A stretch of DNA of 64,000 nt, taken from Linderina pennispora. Lineage: Eukaryota; Kickxellomycota; Kickxellomycetes; Kickxellales; Kickxellaceae. Shown here one piece after another: positions 18,945-33,253 of the stretch. A program made the position numbers and the translations under genes. How positions within the stretch are numbered: the first letter of the stretch is position 1; every line of letters starts with the position of its first letter. The notes below the pieces were generated by a model. The model saw only the letters and a program-made list of their open reading frames with translations, made no database searches and was not told the DNA's origin. The stretch covers positions 496,001 to 560,000 of the forward strand of contig NW_024468255.1 of the NCBI RefSeq assembly GCF_002104995.1. The letters run 5' to 3'.

Positions 18945-21900
18945 ATGGACGCGCGACAGGCAGTGATTCACGCATTTGAGCGCATTTCGTCACAGGACCC
19001 TGCGCAGATAGCGGCTGCGGAGGAGGATCTGAACAACTGGGAGTCTCAGGAGAATTTCCATGCCACTTTGTTTGACGTTTTTGCTGACAGGTCGCTTCCT
19101 ACGCAGGTGCGCTGGCAGGCGGTTATCAAGCTGAAGAATGGCATTAACAAGTACTGGCGCAAGACACCCGTGAGGCCCATCCAGCTCTCCGAGAAGCAGC
19201 TCATCCAGCCTCGACTGCTGTCATTCTTTGACGAGGAGGTGCCTCAGATCGCAATTCAGTACTGCGTCACGCTCTCGCGGATCTCGCGGTGGGACTACCC
19301 GCGGGTGTGGCCCGAGTTTGCCGACGAGCTGCTTTCACACGTCCGACAAATAGCCAGCGAGCCCAAGTCACGGATGCGCCATATCAAAGAGCAGAATGTA
19401 CTTTACACGCTGCACTTGTTCATCAAGACGTTATGTGCCCGGATGCTGATGAAGGAGCGCGAGGCACTGCGGCAGTTGACACCGGGTGTTGTTGCCCTGG
19501 TGGCATCAATCTATGCGCAGCGGATCAGCGAGTTCACTAACGCACTGCAGTCAGGGGATGCCGAGGAGAGCACAGCTATCCTAAAAGAGATCAGACTATG
19601 CATCAAGATACTGCGCAGGCTCTTTGTGCGCGGATACGAGAAGCCAGCAGAGACCGACAGGACGGCAATCGACTTCTACCTTGCGTCGCTGACGCACCTG
19701 GCAGCGTTTTACGATCTGCTCAAAGGGCTGCCTGCGGAGAAGCGCGAGTCAGACGAGACGCTGATTCTGCGCAAAATCATTCTGCTGTATGGCAAGTTGT
19801 ACCTAGACTTCCAAAAGAGCCACGCGGTAGCGTTTATCACGATGAACGGCGTCAAGGACATCTTGTGCTGGTACTGGACGCAGGTTGTGTCCGAGGCACC
19901 AAAGCTTGCCATCAATGGCAACGACCTTTATGCTGAGCCGGATGTGGTGCTCGAGAAGGTACTGGTCCAAGGCCTGATCCTGCACAATGAGGTGGTCAAG
20001 AATTTTTTCTACAACTATGAGGAAAATGGCCCAGAGGACAAAGACGCAAAGCGCTGTCGTCAGATCATCGATGGAGAGATCCTTGCGCCCGAGGTTGTGC
20101 AGCAGATGGCCCAGACGCTAATGACATACTATCTCCCGCTCAAAAGCCGCGACCTGCTGGAATGGCAGGACGATCCTGAGGCCTGGACGAACGACGAGCA
20201 GTCGGATCACTGGGAATTTGACATACGCCGCTGCGCCGAGCATCTATTTGTTAATCTGGTGAGCCAGAACAAGAGCCTGCTGATTGAGCCTCTGGTGCAG
20301 GCCCTGCGTGCGATCGAGACCGAGCAGATCACCTTGAGCAACCTTGTCCGCTGCGAAGGACTGTATGCTGCGCTTGGACTCTGCGCAAAAGACCTGTACG
20401 AGGCATTCGACTTTTGCGATTGGCTCGAGCACCGGCAGTCGCTTGACTCGCCGCTGGGCATGATAAAGTGGCGCGTTGCCTGGCTGGTCGGCAAGTGGAT
20501 CGACGTGAAATTCCCCGATGAGCGCCGCAACATCGCATACGCAGCGCTCCTGGGACTAACGGGGCGCAGTGAGCCGCTGGTTGTGCGGATGGCAGCGACG
20601 TCGAGCCTGGCGCTGTGCGTTGACGACTGGGATTTTAATCCGGCTGGGTTTGCGCCGTTCCTGGACCAGACTATAGTGCAAATAACTGAAGTTCTGAGCG
20701 ATGTCACTATGCCAGAGAGCCGCATGCGCCTTGTCAATCTACTGGGCATCATTGTGAGCAGAATGCAGCGACAGGTAAGTTACAGGACAAATGTCTACGG
20801 GCTGTGTGCTAGTTTATGTGATGGCGCAGCAGCAGCAGCTACAATACTAGGCCATATACGGCTCGCATATTGTGCATAGTGGTATCAAGCCACTATACAC
20901 CGACTTTTTATTTTTATTTTTACCTGGGCAGCTATTTATTTATTTTCTGCTTGCTGGTCTTTTTCTGATAGATTGTTCCGTTTGCAGAGGCCATTGTGCG
21001 GCTGCTGCCACCACTGTGGCAAAGTGCAGCAGGCGAGAATTTGTATCAGACCTCGATTCTCGACCTCATTACCAAGCTCGTCGATGTAAGTATTGTATAC
21101 AGGATGCTTCGTGACTGTGTGTATGTGTGAGTATGCAGTGCAAATTTACTATTTCAAGGCATTGTGCCCGCTGGCTGGGCTTGTTTTATCCATATGTAGG
21201 CATTGGGGTCGCAGTCTGCGGCGCTGCACGACCTCATTGTGCCACTGGTTAAGCACAGTATAAACCTGAGTGACCCGGCACACATCTACCTGATTGAAGA
21301 CGGAATGTACCTGTGGCTGGCGCTGGTGCGCAATACGCAGGAGCTGGTGGCCAATGGCACGCTTCTGAGCCTTCTGCCTCATGCAGCTGGCCTTTTGCAC
21401 CAAGAAACCGAAATACTGAAGCATGTCTTGAGGGTAATTGAGGGCTACTTTTTGCTGGACGGGCCGACATCATTCCACACCAGCGGATTGGCGATCCTGG
21501 AGGGGCTAAGGGAGCTCGTGTCGGACACTGGGATCAATGACCGCGCGGTAGCTTCTGGGTACCATGCTCTGAATGTGATTGTACAGTGCGTGCCAGTGGA
21601 GCTGTCTGGCAAGGCGCTCGTCGACTCAGGGCTGTTCTGGGATGCATTCTCGCAGGTGGTGGATCAAAAGAAGGTTGCGTTGATGCTGGTGTACCCAGCC
21701 TGCTTCTTGTCGCGACTGGCGGTGCATTATCCGACGTTCTTTGGCGAGTTTCTGGCTACGCAGGATGCGGTCCTGCTAGGGCAGTTCACAGAGAACTGGG
21801 TGAAGTTGTACGATGATATCGGTCAGGTGCCGCAGCGCCGGCTGCATGTGTTGGCAATGGGTGTCTCGATCATAACTACAAATGATGGCGTTCTGAAGCA

Positions 21901-22210
21901 TCTACCGATGATGGTGCCGCTATGGAACGAGGTCATGTCGGATACAGGCAGCTCGATGTACTTTGGAGACGTTGACGATGATATGCCCGATGACTACTAT
22001 GGCGGCAACGATGAGAGCATAGTGCCTGCGAACGAGCGGTCGAGGCGGCTGAGGGCGAATGATCCGGTGCACCGGCTGAACCTGAAGACGGCACTGAAGC
22101 AGAGCCTGGCAGAGTGTGAGCGGATCAACGGGTCAGAGCGGTTTGCGCAGGTTATCTCGCTTGTCGAGGCCGCCGAGCTGGAGGACCTCAAGAACCAGCT
22201 CGACATGTGA
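18945..22210 (+). CDS. KAP120: Importin-11/Kap120 karyopherin β, 3 exons
   Basis: join(18945..20774,20990..21085,21200..22210), 978 residues, matching the roughly 975 of importin-11. It is a β-karyopherin carrying cargo through the nuclear pore in a Ran-GTP-dependent way. The N-terminal importin-β domain is clear ([30 protein letters not shown]). The rest is HEAT-type helices, ending with [20 protein letters not shown] as in the family. Exon 1 ends CAG|GTAAGT. The phase-0 reading [11 protein letters not shown] requires acceptor GCAG|AG to be used at its second AG (exon from 20990); the first AG would break frame. Exon 2 ends GAT|GTAAGT and joins at TATGTAG. The splice model is inferred from phase and from the family segment LLPPLW...[13 protein letters not shown]. 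It lies 130 bases upstream of GCN5. Confidence 0.92.
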
Positions 22211-22340
22211 TGGGTTTGGGGATGATCACTTGATCTCCCTTAACGTGATGCATGCCAGTCATGATCGGAAATTCTGGGCACTGTATTTGCGCGGTCTGGC
22301 AAATAAGGCATCAAATCTGTTTCTTGTTTCGGAATATATA

Positions 22341-26643
<4,303 letters not shown>

Positions 26644-26814
26644 ACCCAGCAGCCAAGCGCAGGTAGCACACACCAAGGAAGTGCGGAAGGCAATAAATGA
26701 TATTGAGTAAAGAACAGGTTACTGAAGGGGTGATGCACTAAACAAAAAAGGCAGAATAAGTTTAACATAGAAATGGAATGTTGCAAGGAAACAATTGTGG
26801 TGGGGGCTTTCATT

Positions 26815-28665
26815 TTAGAGGTTGGATGACCAGGCTACTGGTGGCGGCGACAGCAAGCCAAGTCCCTGGGCTTCGGTCGCAACGGCAGCGGCTGCTGCGG
26901 CGGCGGCAGAGGTATCAAGACTGTCGACACCCGCTTGGGATTGCTGCTGGCTTTGCTGGTATGTGAGGCCGCTCGAATACGAGCTAACCATCTGCTGGCT
27001 GTGGTGGCCCTGCGGCTGGTGCTGGTGGTACTCGGCCTGGTGGTCAAACGAGGCGCTGTGGAACGACTGGGCTCCGTGGGCTGGGTGCTGGGCCATGGAT
27101 TCAAAGGCGCGCACCTGCTGGTGGTCATTGCCGTTACTGCCGTGCTGGAACACATTGGTCGGCGCCAGCGGATTGGTGAAACCGGCGTCGCTGGGTGTGG
27201 CGGGCGTCCAATACGCCGCACTCGGGTTGCCGACAAAGCCATTCTTGATATCCAGCTGGGCCGGCATGCCGACATTAACAAACCCGCCGTGGTGTGATGC
27301 GTGCTGTGCCTCCAGGGCCCCCTGTGTCCGGTAATAGTAGTCATCGCCACGAGACACCTGGTGCTGCGACCCTGGCGTCTGCGGCTGCTGACCCGAGCTC
27401 ATCATCAAGTGGTACTTTGAGTACTGGAACTGCCCTGATGACGATGGGTCCTTGGCAGCCGATGGCAGGCTAGCCGTGCCCATGGCTGAAACACCGGCCC
27501 CCATGAATGAGTTGACGTCGTGGGCGCCAGGAACCACTCCCATTAAAGCACCGCCCACACTAGCCGCCGCAGCGGCAGCGGCAGCGGCAGCCTCCTGCAT
27601 GCGCTTGTTCTTGGGCTTGCGTGGCTGGTACTTGTAGTTCGGGTGCAGCTCCTTGTGCTTCTTCTTTTCGAGCTCGGCCTGCTCGCGGAACTTGTCCTGC
27701 ACCGACGGGTCCTCGGCCTTCCACATCTGTCCGATTATACACGACACATCCTTGTTGGACACGCCTGGATTGTCCCGGATCACCTCAGCCTGCTTTGCCT
27801 TGCGGTACAGGATGAAGGCGTTGGGTGGCCGTGGGGTGCGCTTGGGCTTGGTCACCCGGCCCGCACGCTTGATGGGGCGCGCATAGCTATCGTATTCCTG
27901 CAGCTGCGAGTTCTGGAAGTTTAGTGTTGTGAAGATGGGCTGGTTGGATGTCTGCGTAAACGAGGGGTCGCTTTGCGTGCGCATCGGATGCTCCAGGCCA
28001 GAAGAGGTTGATGCGGGCAGCTCCATGATAGACTGCTGGCTGTGCGATGCCTGCATCTGCGGCGGCTGCATCTGCGAGCTCACCGCCACACTACCTACAT
28101 GGCGTATGTATCCAGCAGTGCCCAACTGCTGGGGCGTCTGCCCACCTGCATTACCGGTATCCATGTCGGCTGGATGATAAACGTTGGGTCCGCGGCAGCT
28201 GCTGTCTGTCGGCCCAAACTCGTACGGGAACGCTGTCTGACTGCGCTGCGGGCTAATCACTCCCAAGGGTCCAAACTGCAGAGGCGCCAGCGGCGGCTGC
28301 TGTTCATGAGACACGTACTGTGTCGAAGCGTGGTATCCGTTGCCGCTGCACGAGGTTTGGGGCTGGGTTGCACCAAATGCGGACGTGTAGGTCGGCTGCT
28401 GTATGGATGATGCGGGTGGCAAGCTGTACTGGGGGATGGAGTGCTCGTTGAAGCTCTGCGCCTGAGAGATACTCAAGTTAAGATCAGCCGCACTGGCGTT
28501 ATTCGTAGTGGCAGAGATGGTCGGCGTTGTCGATGATGACGGGGTCTCAACAGAGCTCGGCGAGTGCATAGGAGATTGGCCGCTGGGTGGTGCAGTGTTG
28601 ATTGAAGGGAGGTGGCTGCTGCTGTTGTCGATTTCTGTCGTAAACAAGTTTGCGCCGTGGTCCAT
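26815..28665 (-). CDS. HMG-box transcription factor, MATA_HMG type (gene 1 of tandem pair)
   Basis: Single ORF of 616 residues. The HMG box spans about residues 277-350 (RPPNAFILYRKAKQ, SNKDVSCIIGQMWK, HPNYKYQPRK). It has the MATA_HMG signature seen in ascomycete MAT1-2-1, S. pombe Ste11/Mc and mucoralean SexM/SexP, rather than the HMGB chromatin type. The N-terminal 270 residues are Ser/Thr/Gln/Pro-rich. Two alanine runs flank the C-terminal half, one right after the box (QEAAAAAAAAAA, about 27553-27594) and one near the end. The rest is His/Gln-rich. It should be a sequence-specific nuclear regulator, and a mating or sexual-development role is the family expectation only. It converges on GCN5 (about 170 bases) and is followed upstream by a second HMG gene in the same orientation. 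Confidence 0.88.
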   Translation of the reverse strand: MDHGANLFTTEIDNSSSHLPSINTAPPSGQSPMHSPSSVETPSSSTTPTISATTNNASAADLNLSISQAQSFNEHSIPQYSLPPASSIQQPTYTSAFGATQPQTSCSGNGYHASTQYVSHEQQPPLAPLQFGPLGVISPQRSQTAFPYEFGPTDSSCRGPNVYHPADMDTGNAGGQTPQQLGTAGYIRHVGSVAVSSQMQPPQMQASHSQQSIMELPASTSSGLEHPMRTQSDPSFTQTSNQPIFTTLNFQNSQLQEYDSYARPIKRAGRVTKPKRTPRPPNAFILYRKAKQAEVIRDNPGVSNKDVSCIIGQMWKAEDPSVQDKFREQAELEKKKHKELHPNYKYQPRKPKNKRMQEAAAAAAAAAASVGGALMGVVPGAHDVNSFMGAGVSAMGTASLPSAAKDPSSSGQFQYSKYHLMMSSGQQPQTPGSQHQVSRGDDYYYRTQGALEAQHASHHGGFVNVGMPAQLDIKNGFVGNPSAAYWTPATPSDAGFTNPLAPTNVFQHGSNGNDHQQVRAFESMAQHPAHGAQSFHSASFDHQAEYHQHQPQGHHSQQMVSSYSSGLTYQQSQQQSQAGVDSLDTSAAAAAAAAVATEAQGLGLLSPPPVAWSSNL

Positions 28666-31431
28666 GTCAAACAGGGGGAGTCAACTAATCACCGGTGGGA
28701 TATGACTGCGAGGGGAAAACGACAGTGTGATTCTTTTTGAGAGCGGGTAGAGACGCCGATGGCTCTGGCTACATTAATAGGAGAGGTGATAATGTATGGG
28801 GGTATATTAGCTGCCGATGTGACACAAGCCAGAGGATTGGGGATTTTCTACCATGAACAAAGGTGTCGAAAGGAGAGCTTGCGGCAATCATACAAGCTCG
28901 TCTGTGCTTTAATAGCCTTACCAGCTTTGCAGTATATTCCTGTCTGTCGGTTCCTTTTCGAACACGTCAAGCTTTGAGGTCCTCTTCAATAATGGCTATG
29001 CCAATGCGCGAAGCAGGTTGGGCTAGAGTTGAATAGAGGTGTGGTATGATGGTGGTAATGCAGACCCCAAGGAGGAACAAGTTCTTTTGCAAGAAGGAGG
29101 AAAAGAAGGCTTTGTGAAGGGTATGTGATAGACAAGAAAAATTGCACACAAACCGCAGAGACGAGGGGGGAGCGGGCGATTTGGTTTTAAAAGATTCCAG
29201 CCCACTCAGGCTCCAGGTTGTCTCTCGAGCGGGGGTGGTTAGAAGGGATGGCAAAGCTCCGATACAAATAAAGTGAAGAGAAAAACCTTTACTCGACCCG
29301 GCAACTTGCGCCTCCCTGGCCCCCTCCCGCAACATCCCCGGGGGTGTAAACAGCCGGGCATGCTCCACCCCCTCGATAGCCCACCCCCAAACTGCAAGAA
29401 TAAGCCGCCTGCCAAAAAAAAGCTGGTCTGCCATGATTCGCCAGGTGGGAAGAAAAAAGGGTGGAGGGTGCTGTTCTCGCGTGTGTGTCTGCATCCCGCG
29501 CCGCCGCTGCTGGCCCTCGCCTTCGCTTTCGCCCTCATCCTCACGGGCGGTATTTCTTCCGCTACTGAGAGTGCTGGTCAGGCTGCATGCGGCATCGGCG
29601 CAGAATCAAGGCACTAGCTGCGCAATGTATTACAGAGCGAAATTTTTGGGCTGTGCATGTTGCAATCACTTCGAGCTTCGGGCAAAAGCCGAGATGCCAT
29701 GATATCGGGAGGGCACACTCTCGCACGCCAGGGCATTTCAGAGTTGCAACAGCGCTTTGTGCGCGCTCCAGCGACCGCATGGGATGCATCGCTGACGCTT
29801 TTATCACTACTTTCTTGGCCATGGGCCGCGGTATTTCTGCATTCCCGCCGCTAGCTGCGCAAGCCTCTCGTGGGCTCGTTTTGCAAACAAGAAACCACCA
29901 TGAAGATATAAACATGTCGTTGCGCCACAGCTAAGAAGCGGCAAGGGCATTCTCTTGCCCATTTCAAAGTCTCTGACGACGTGGTGGCAACATGGAATGA
30001 ATCTATTTTTCTTGCGAGCGCTAATACACAATACATATTTGAAGCCGATTGACGCGGCTAATTTTCAGAAGCTATGCGCTTGCATTTTGTTGGCGGGCAC
30101 AAAATGTTAAGCAGCAAACGACGATATCAAAATGAAAACAAGGCTAAACGCAACATCTGGGCACAATTGCGTTCATTCCTGGGTTACGCTTGCGGCTCGA
30201 TATACAGTATCAAGGACACATGTCAAGTGTACCTGTCAAGTCCGACAATGTGAGGCTGATGGGGGCAGTACTTCTTTTTCCTTTTTCCTTTCCAGGTCCA
30301 CATCGCAGTAATGCACTTATGAGGTCCCATATTAACAAGCAGATCCCGCACACTGCTGCATCCTCTCAATTTCCCTCTCCGAGCCTGCCCGCAGCTGATT
30401 CTTGGGCCCCACGTTCCCAAAAGATCCAATGGACAGCAGTACCTATCGATTAAGATGCGACACTGGGCGTGCCAGCGAGCCATTTCCGGACAGTGGCGTG
30501 TGAAGCACGCACCTGGAAAGCAACCACCCATGTACCGGATGGAAGCGACAAGGACAGAGACAATGCAATACGAGTGCGCTTCTCCCTCCCTCGTTTTCCG
30601 CAATATACGTCTGTTTTTCCAAATCAGGAATAGAGACACCATTATCCTTTCTTATTACCTTCATATTGTGTGCAGACAATACTCTGAAAGACGCAAAGAG
30701 GAAAGTTGCAAGTGTTGACTTTTTGCTATGGGCAGAACCAGCCAAGATGTGCATAGGAGGGGTTGCAAGCTGCTGAGGGGCAGTTATAGTGGTAGATACT
30801 TGCCTTCTTGTCGTCAGTCCCAGACCGCATTGTCTGCCCATTCTGCCTGCCTGCCTACCTGTTTGTGCCTCCCACCTCTATATCTTACTGTTGTTTCTAA
30901 ACGTCCCTCCTGGTTAGACGCTTATTCCAGGAACACGGCAAGCGATTCGCTCTCCACCTATCCCTTTTGCACACTCCCCAACATCCAGACCATGTCAGTA
31001 GGAAATAACGATATCTTCCGTGTCGCAATGTCGTGCTTCGGAACTGGCGTGGTGGACAGACAAGCGAATAGTAGCATGTGGCGAGGGTTTTCTTTTTGCA
31101 TCAATCAAAACGTCAAGAATGATTGAACTTACACAAGGCGGAACGGAACGAGGCGCAACCCACATTTGTCTCGCACTGATTGTTGGATCCGGGCAACGAC
31201 GTAGACACTCGTCCTTGGTTAGAGTTTCATTTCAGCGTCCCTTCTAAATGGCCTCTCCATGCTGCGCCTCCAGGCGCACTTGTTTACACAAACGCTTTGC
31301 AACATGCACACTCCGTCCCGTGTGGCGAGGGATGCATTTAATATGGAGTCCGTTCACACAAGCAGCGTCTGGGCATCTGCTGATCGGGAAATACCACCAC
31401 CACCGACCGGGTTCTATTCATACAAATCTAT
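28666..31431. other. 2.7-kb spacer between the two HMG-box genes
   Basis: No gene is supportable here. The longest frames (for example 175 codons on the minus strand ending at 28967) are Pro/Phe/Leu-rich, cover promoter-like sequence and lack homology. The stretch must include the promoter of HMG gene 1 and the 3' side of HMG gene 2. A GC-rich block near 29290-29380 stands out from AT-rich flanks. No repeat, tRNA or transposase is visible. Confidence 0.4.
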
Positions 31432-32328
31432 TTACTTTCTGGCCCGCTTGGGCGTGAATTTATAGTTGGGATACAGCAGCTCATGCTCGCGCTTCTTGTC
31501 AGCCGCCAGTTTCTCAAAGGCTCTTTTCTTATCCCTGTCGAGGGAATGCCACTCGTCGGCAATCATCTTCGAAACGACCTTGTTTCCGCCACGGTGCAGC
31601 TTGACCAGCTCATTGTGGCGCGAGCGTCTGTACAGCATAAACGAGTTGGGCGGGCGCTTAATCCTGATCTTGGTTTGCTCCTTCAGCGCCTCACGATGGG
31701 AGTCGCTGTCCTCAGCCTCTGATGCGGATCCCTCAAAAGATTCATCGTCGTCTGGATGCAAGCGCTTGCCAAACAGGACATCGGGCTGGTGATCAAACTC
31801 GTGCAGGGCACATTCGCAATGTCTAACATCATCCACCGCCACGCCCGGCCGTTTGTCGCAGTGCTGCTCGTGGAGTGTACGGCGGATAATGTCCCGAGGG
31901 CACCGCGCCAGATCAAGAAGAACAGGGCGAAACCCGTAGGGGACCTGGGTCACTAGTATGCCTGGTGGGGGATTGCCATGGATAACCTCTGTTGGCTCTC
32001 TGATGCCGCAGTCTTCGTCGCAGACATAGTCATCGTCGCAGGTGGTGGGCGAGTCAAAGGCACTGGGCGAGTCATACGATTCTGCATATGTTTGGTTTGT
32101 GAACATGCCTGAGTCAACAGACCTGGTATAGGTGTGCTTTACCGCATACGGTTTCCCAACGGCGGAGCCAATATCTAGCAGGCTCGGGGTGAAGGCACTT
32201 GTGCCTAGGGCTGCGCTAAAGTTGCTTGCGTCGAGGGCTGTACCAAAGGCATTTGCGTCGATATTTGTGTCAAAGGGGTTTAGGAGGAGCATGTTTTGTG
32301 GGGGGTATGGTCCGTGAAGTTGCTGCAT
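31432..32328 (-). CDS. HMG-box transcription factor, MATA_HMG type (gene 2 of tandem pair)
   Basis: 298 residues from the ATG at 32328. The frame extends 39 codons further upstream, but that part looks like leader, and a TTGCAG just before the ATG could even be a splice acceptor. The HMG box is at the extreme C-terminus (about 221-295: RPPNSFMLYRRSRH, KMIADEWHSLDRDKK, LYPNYKFTPKRARK), as in short sex-determination HMG proteins. It carries the RPPNxFxLYR and NYKxxP hallmarks of MATA_HMG. The N-terminal 200 residues are acidic or polar (CDDDYVCDEDCG, DDDESFEGSASEAEDSD) with no other domain. A minus-strand TATATAAG lies about 135 bases upstream. It is a probable DNA-binding regulator, distinct from gene 1 in length, box position and linker composition. 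Confidence 0.85.
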   Translation of the reverse strand: MQQLHGPYPPQNMLLLNPFDTNIDANAFGTALDASNFSAALGTSAFTPSLLDIGSAVGKPYAVKHTYTRSVDSGMFTNQTYAESYDSPSAFDSPTTCDDDYVCDEDCGIREPTEVIHGNPPPGILVTQVPYGFRPVLLDLARCPRDIIRRTLHEQHCDKRPGVAVDDVRHCECALHEFDHQPDVLFGKRLHPDDDESFEGSASEAEDSDSHREALKEQTKIRIKRPPNSFMLYRRSRHNELVKLHRGGNKVVSKMIADEWHSLDRDKKRAFEKLAADKKREHELLYPNYKFTPKRARK

Positions 32329-32462
32329 GGTCTGCAATAGATGGCGTAGAATACAATAAATAGATAGGAAAGTTGAGGGGGAATATGCGTGTAGTGTCAA
32401 CTGAGTGTAAGGGATGTGGATGGTGTGCCTATCGCTTTCCCCCATCTGTTCTCTCGCGTGCC

Positions 32463-32470
32463 CTTATATA
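32463..32470 (-). promoter_or_regulatory. TATA box of HMG gene 2
   Basis: TATATAAG on the minus strand, about 135 bases upstream of the ATG at 32328. Motif and position only. Confidence 0.5.
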
Positions 32471-33253
32471 CATCGGCAGGCTCGCTCCTTGCCCTGCTGG
32501 TCCAGGCTGACGACCTACACATTGGCAATTGTATTCTACTCCTTATTCTACAAAAGACACTCGCCACATCCACCAATCACGTCTTTTGGGAAAATCGTAC
32601 TAATACACAATAAGCGCCCGTCGCTTGGGCTCCTTCACCCGCCACAGTAGTTTGCAGAATAGACCATGGGATTGGCCATCTCTAAGGGGCAGCCAAAGGT
32701 GTCTGGGTGAGCTGGGGGAGATGTGAGGGGATGGTGTAAGGCGGGTTGCAATTGTATTAAGCAGTGCTTGTGGTTTCTATGATACAATAAGCACAGGCGT
32801 TGCTTTATACAATTGCTTGTGCGGGCATTCTGTGCTTATTACAATCAGAAGGGTACTCTTGTCAAGCACAATAAGGGCTGTTCTCCACATTTGTATATGC
32901 GCAATTGTCGCAATAAGAAAAGCATATGCCGCACACGCTATTATACAAATTAAGGAGCAAACAGACTGCCCTCATTGAGTGTATGGTTACAAACCCTCAG
33001 ACTACATGGCAAATACCATCCAGCTTGAGGCACAGCGGCTTGCCGATTGTTCGTGTTCAAGCAGGCACAATACGATCAAGCATGAACAGGACCTGTCCCA
33101 TCCCAAAGATTCTCGTATAATAAGGTTTTGCGAATGCGAACAGGCAGGAACGGTTTAATAAATGTATTGACGGTGCAAAAGTACAGCTATAGTAAGTGGA
33201 AAGATTAAAGAAGAGACTGACGGTACTTAGCGACTAATTCTACCTGTTTGCGA
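32471..33253. other. Intergenic between HMG gene 2 and the RRM/RS gene
   Basis: About 780 AT-rich bases with several repeats of the word ACAATAAG or CAATAAGCAC (32600-32920). No gene, tRNA or tandem array of length is visible. It holds the upstream region of HMG gene 2 and the 3' end of the RRM gene. Confidence 0.4.

Noticed and set aside
20981-20990. First AG (20986-20987) as the importin intron-1 acceptor
   Set aside because: It would shift frame and lose the conserved LLPPLW segment. The next AG two bases on keeps phase with both flanking exons.
28967-29494. 175-codon frame on the minus strand between the HMG genes
   Set aside because: Pro/Phe/Leu-rich, overlaps likely leader/promoter DNA, no recognisable domain.
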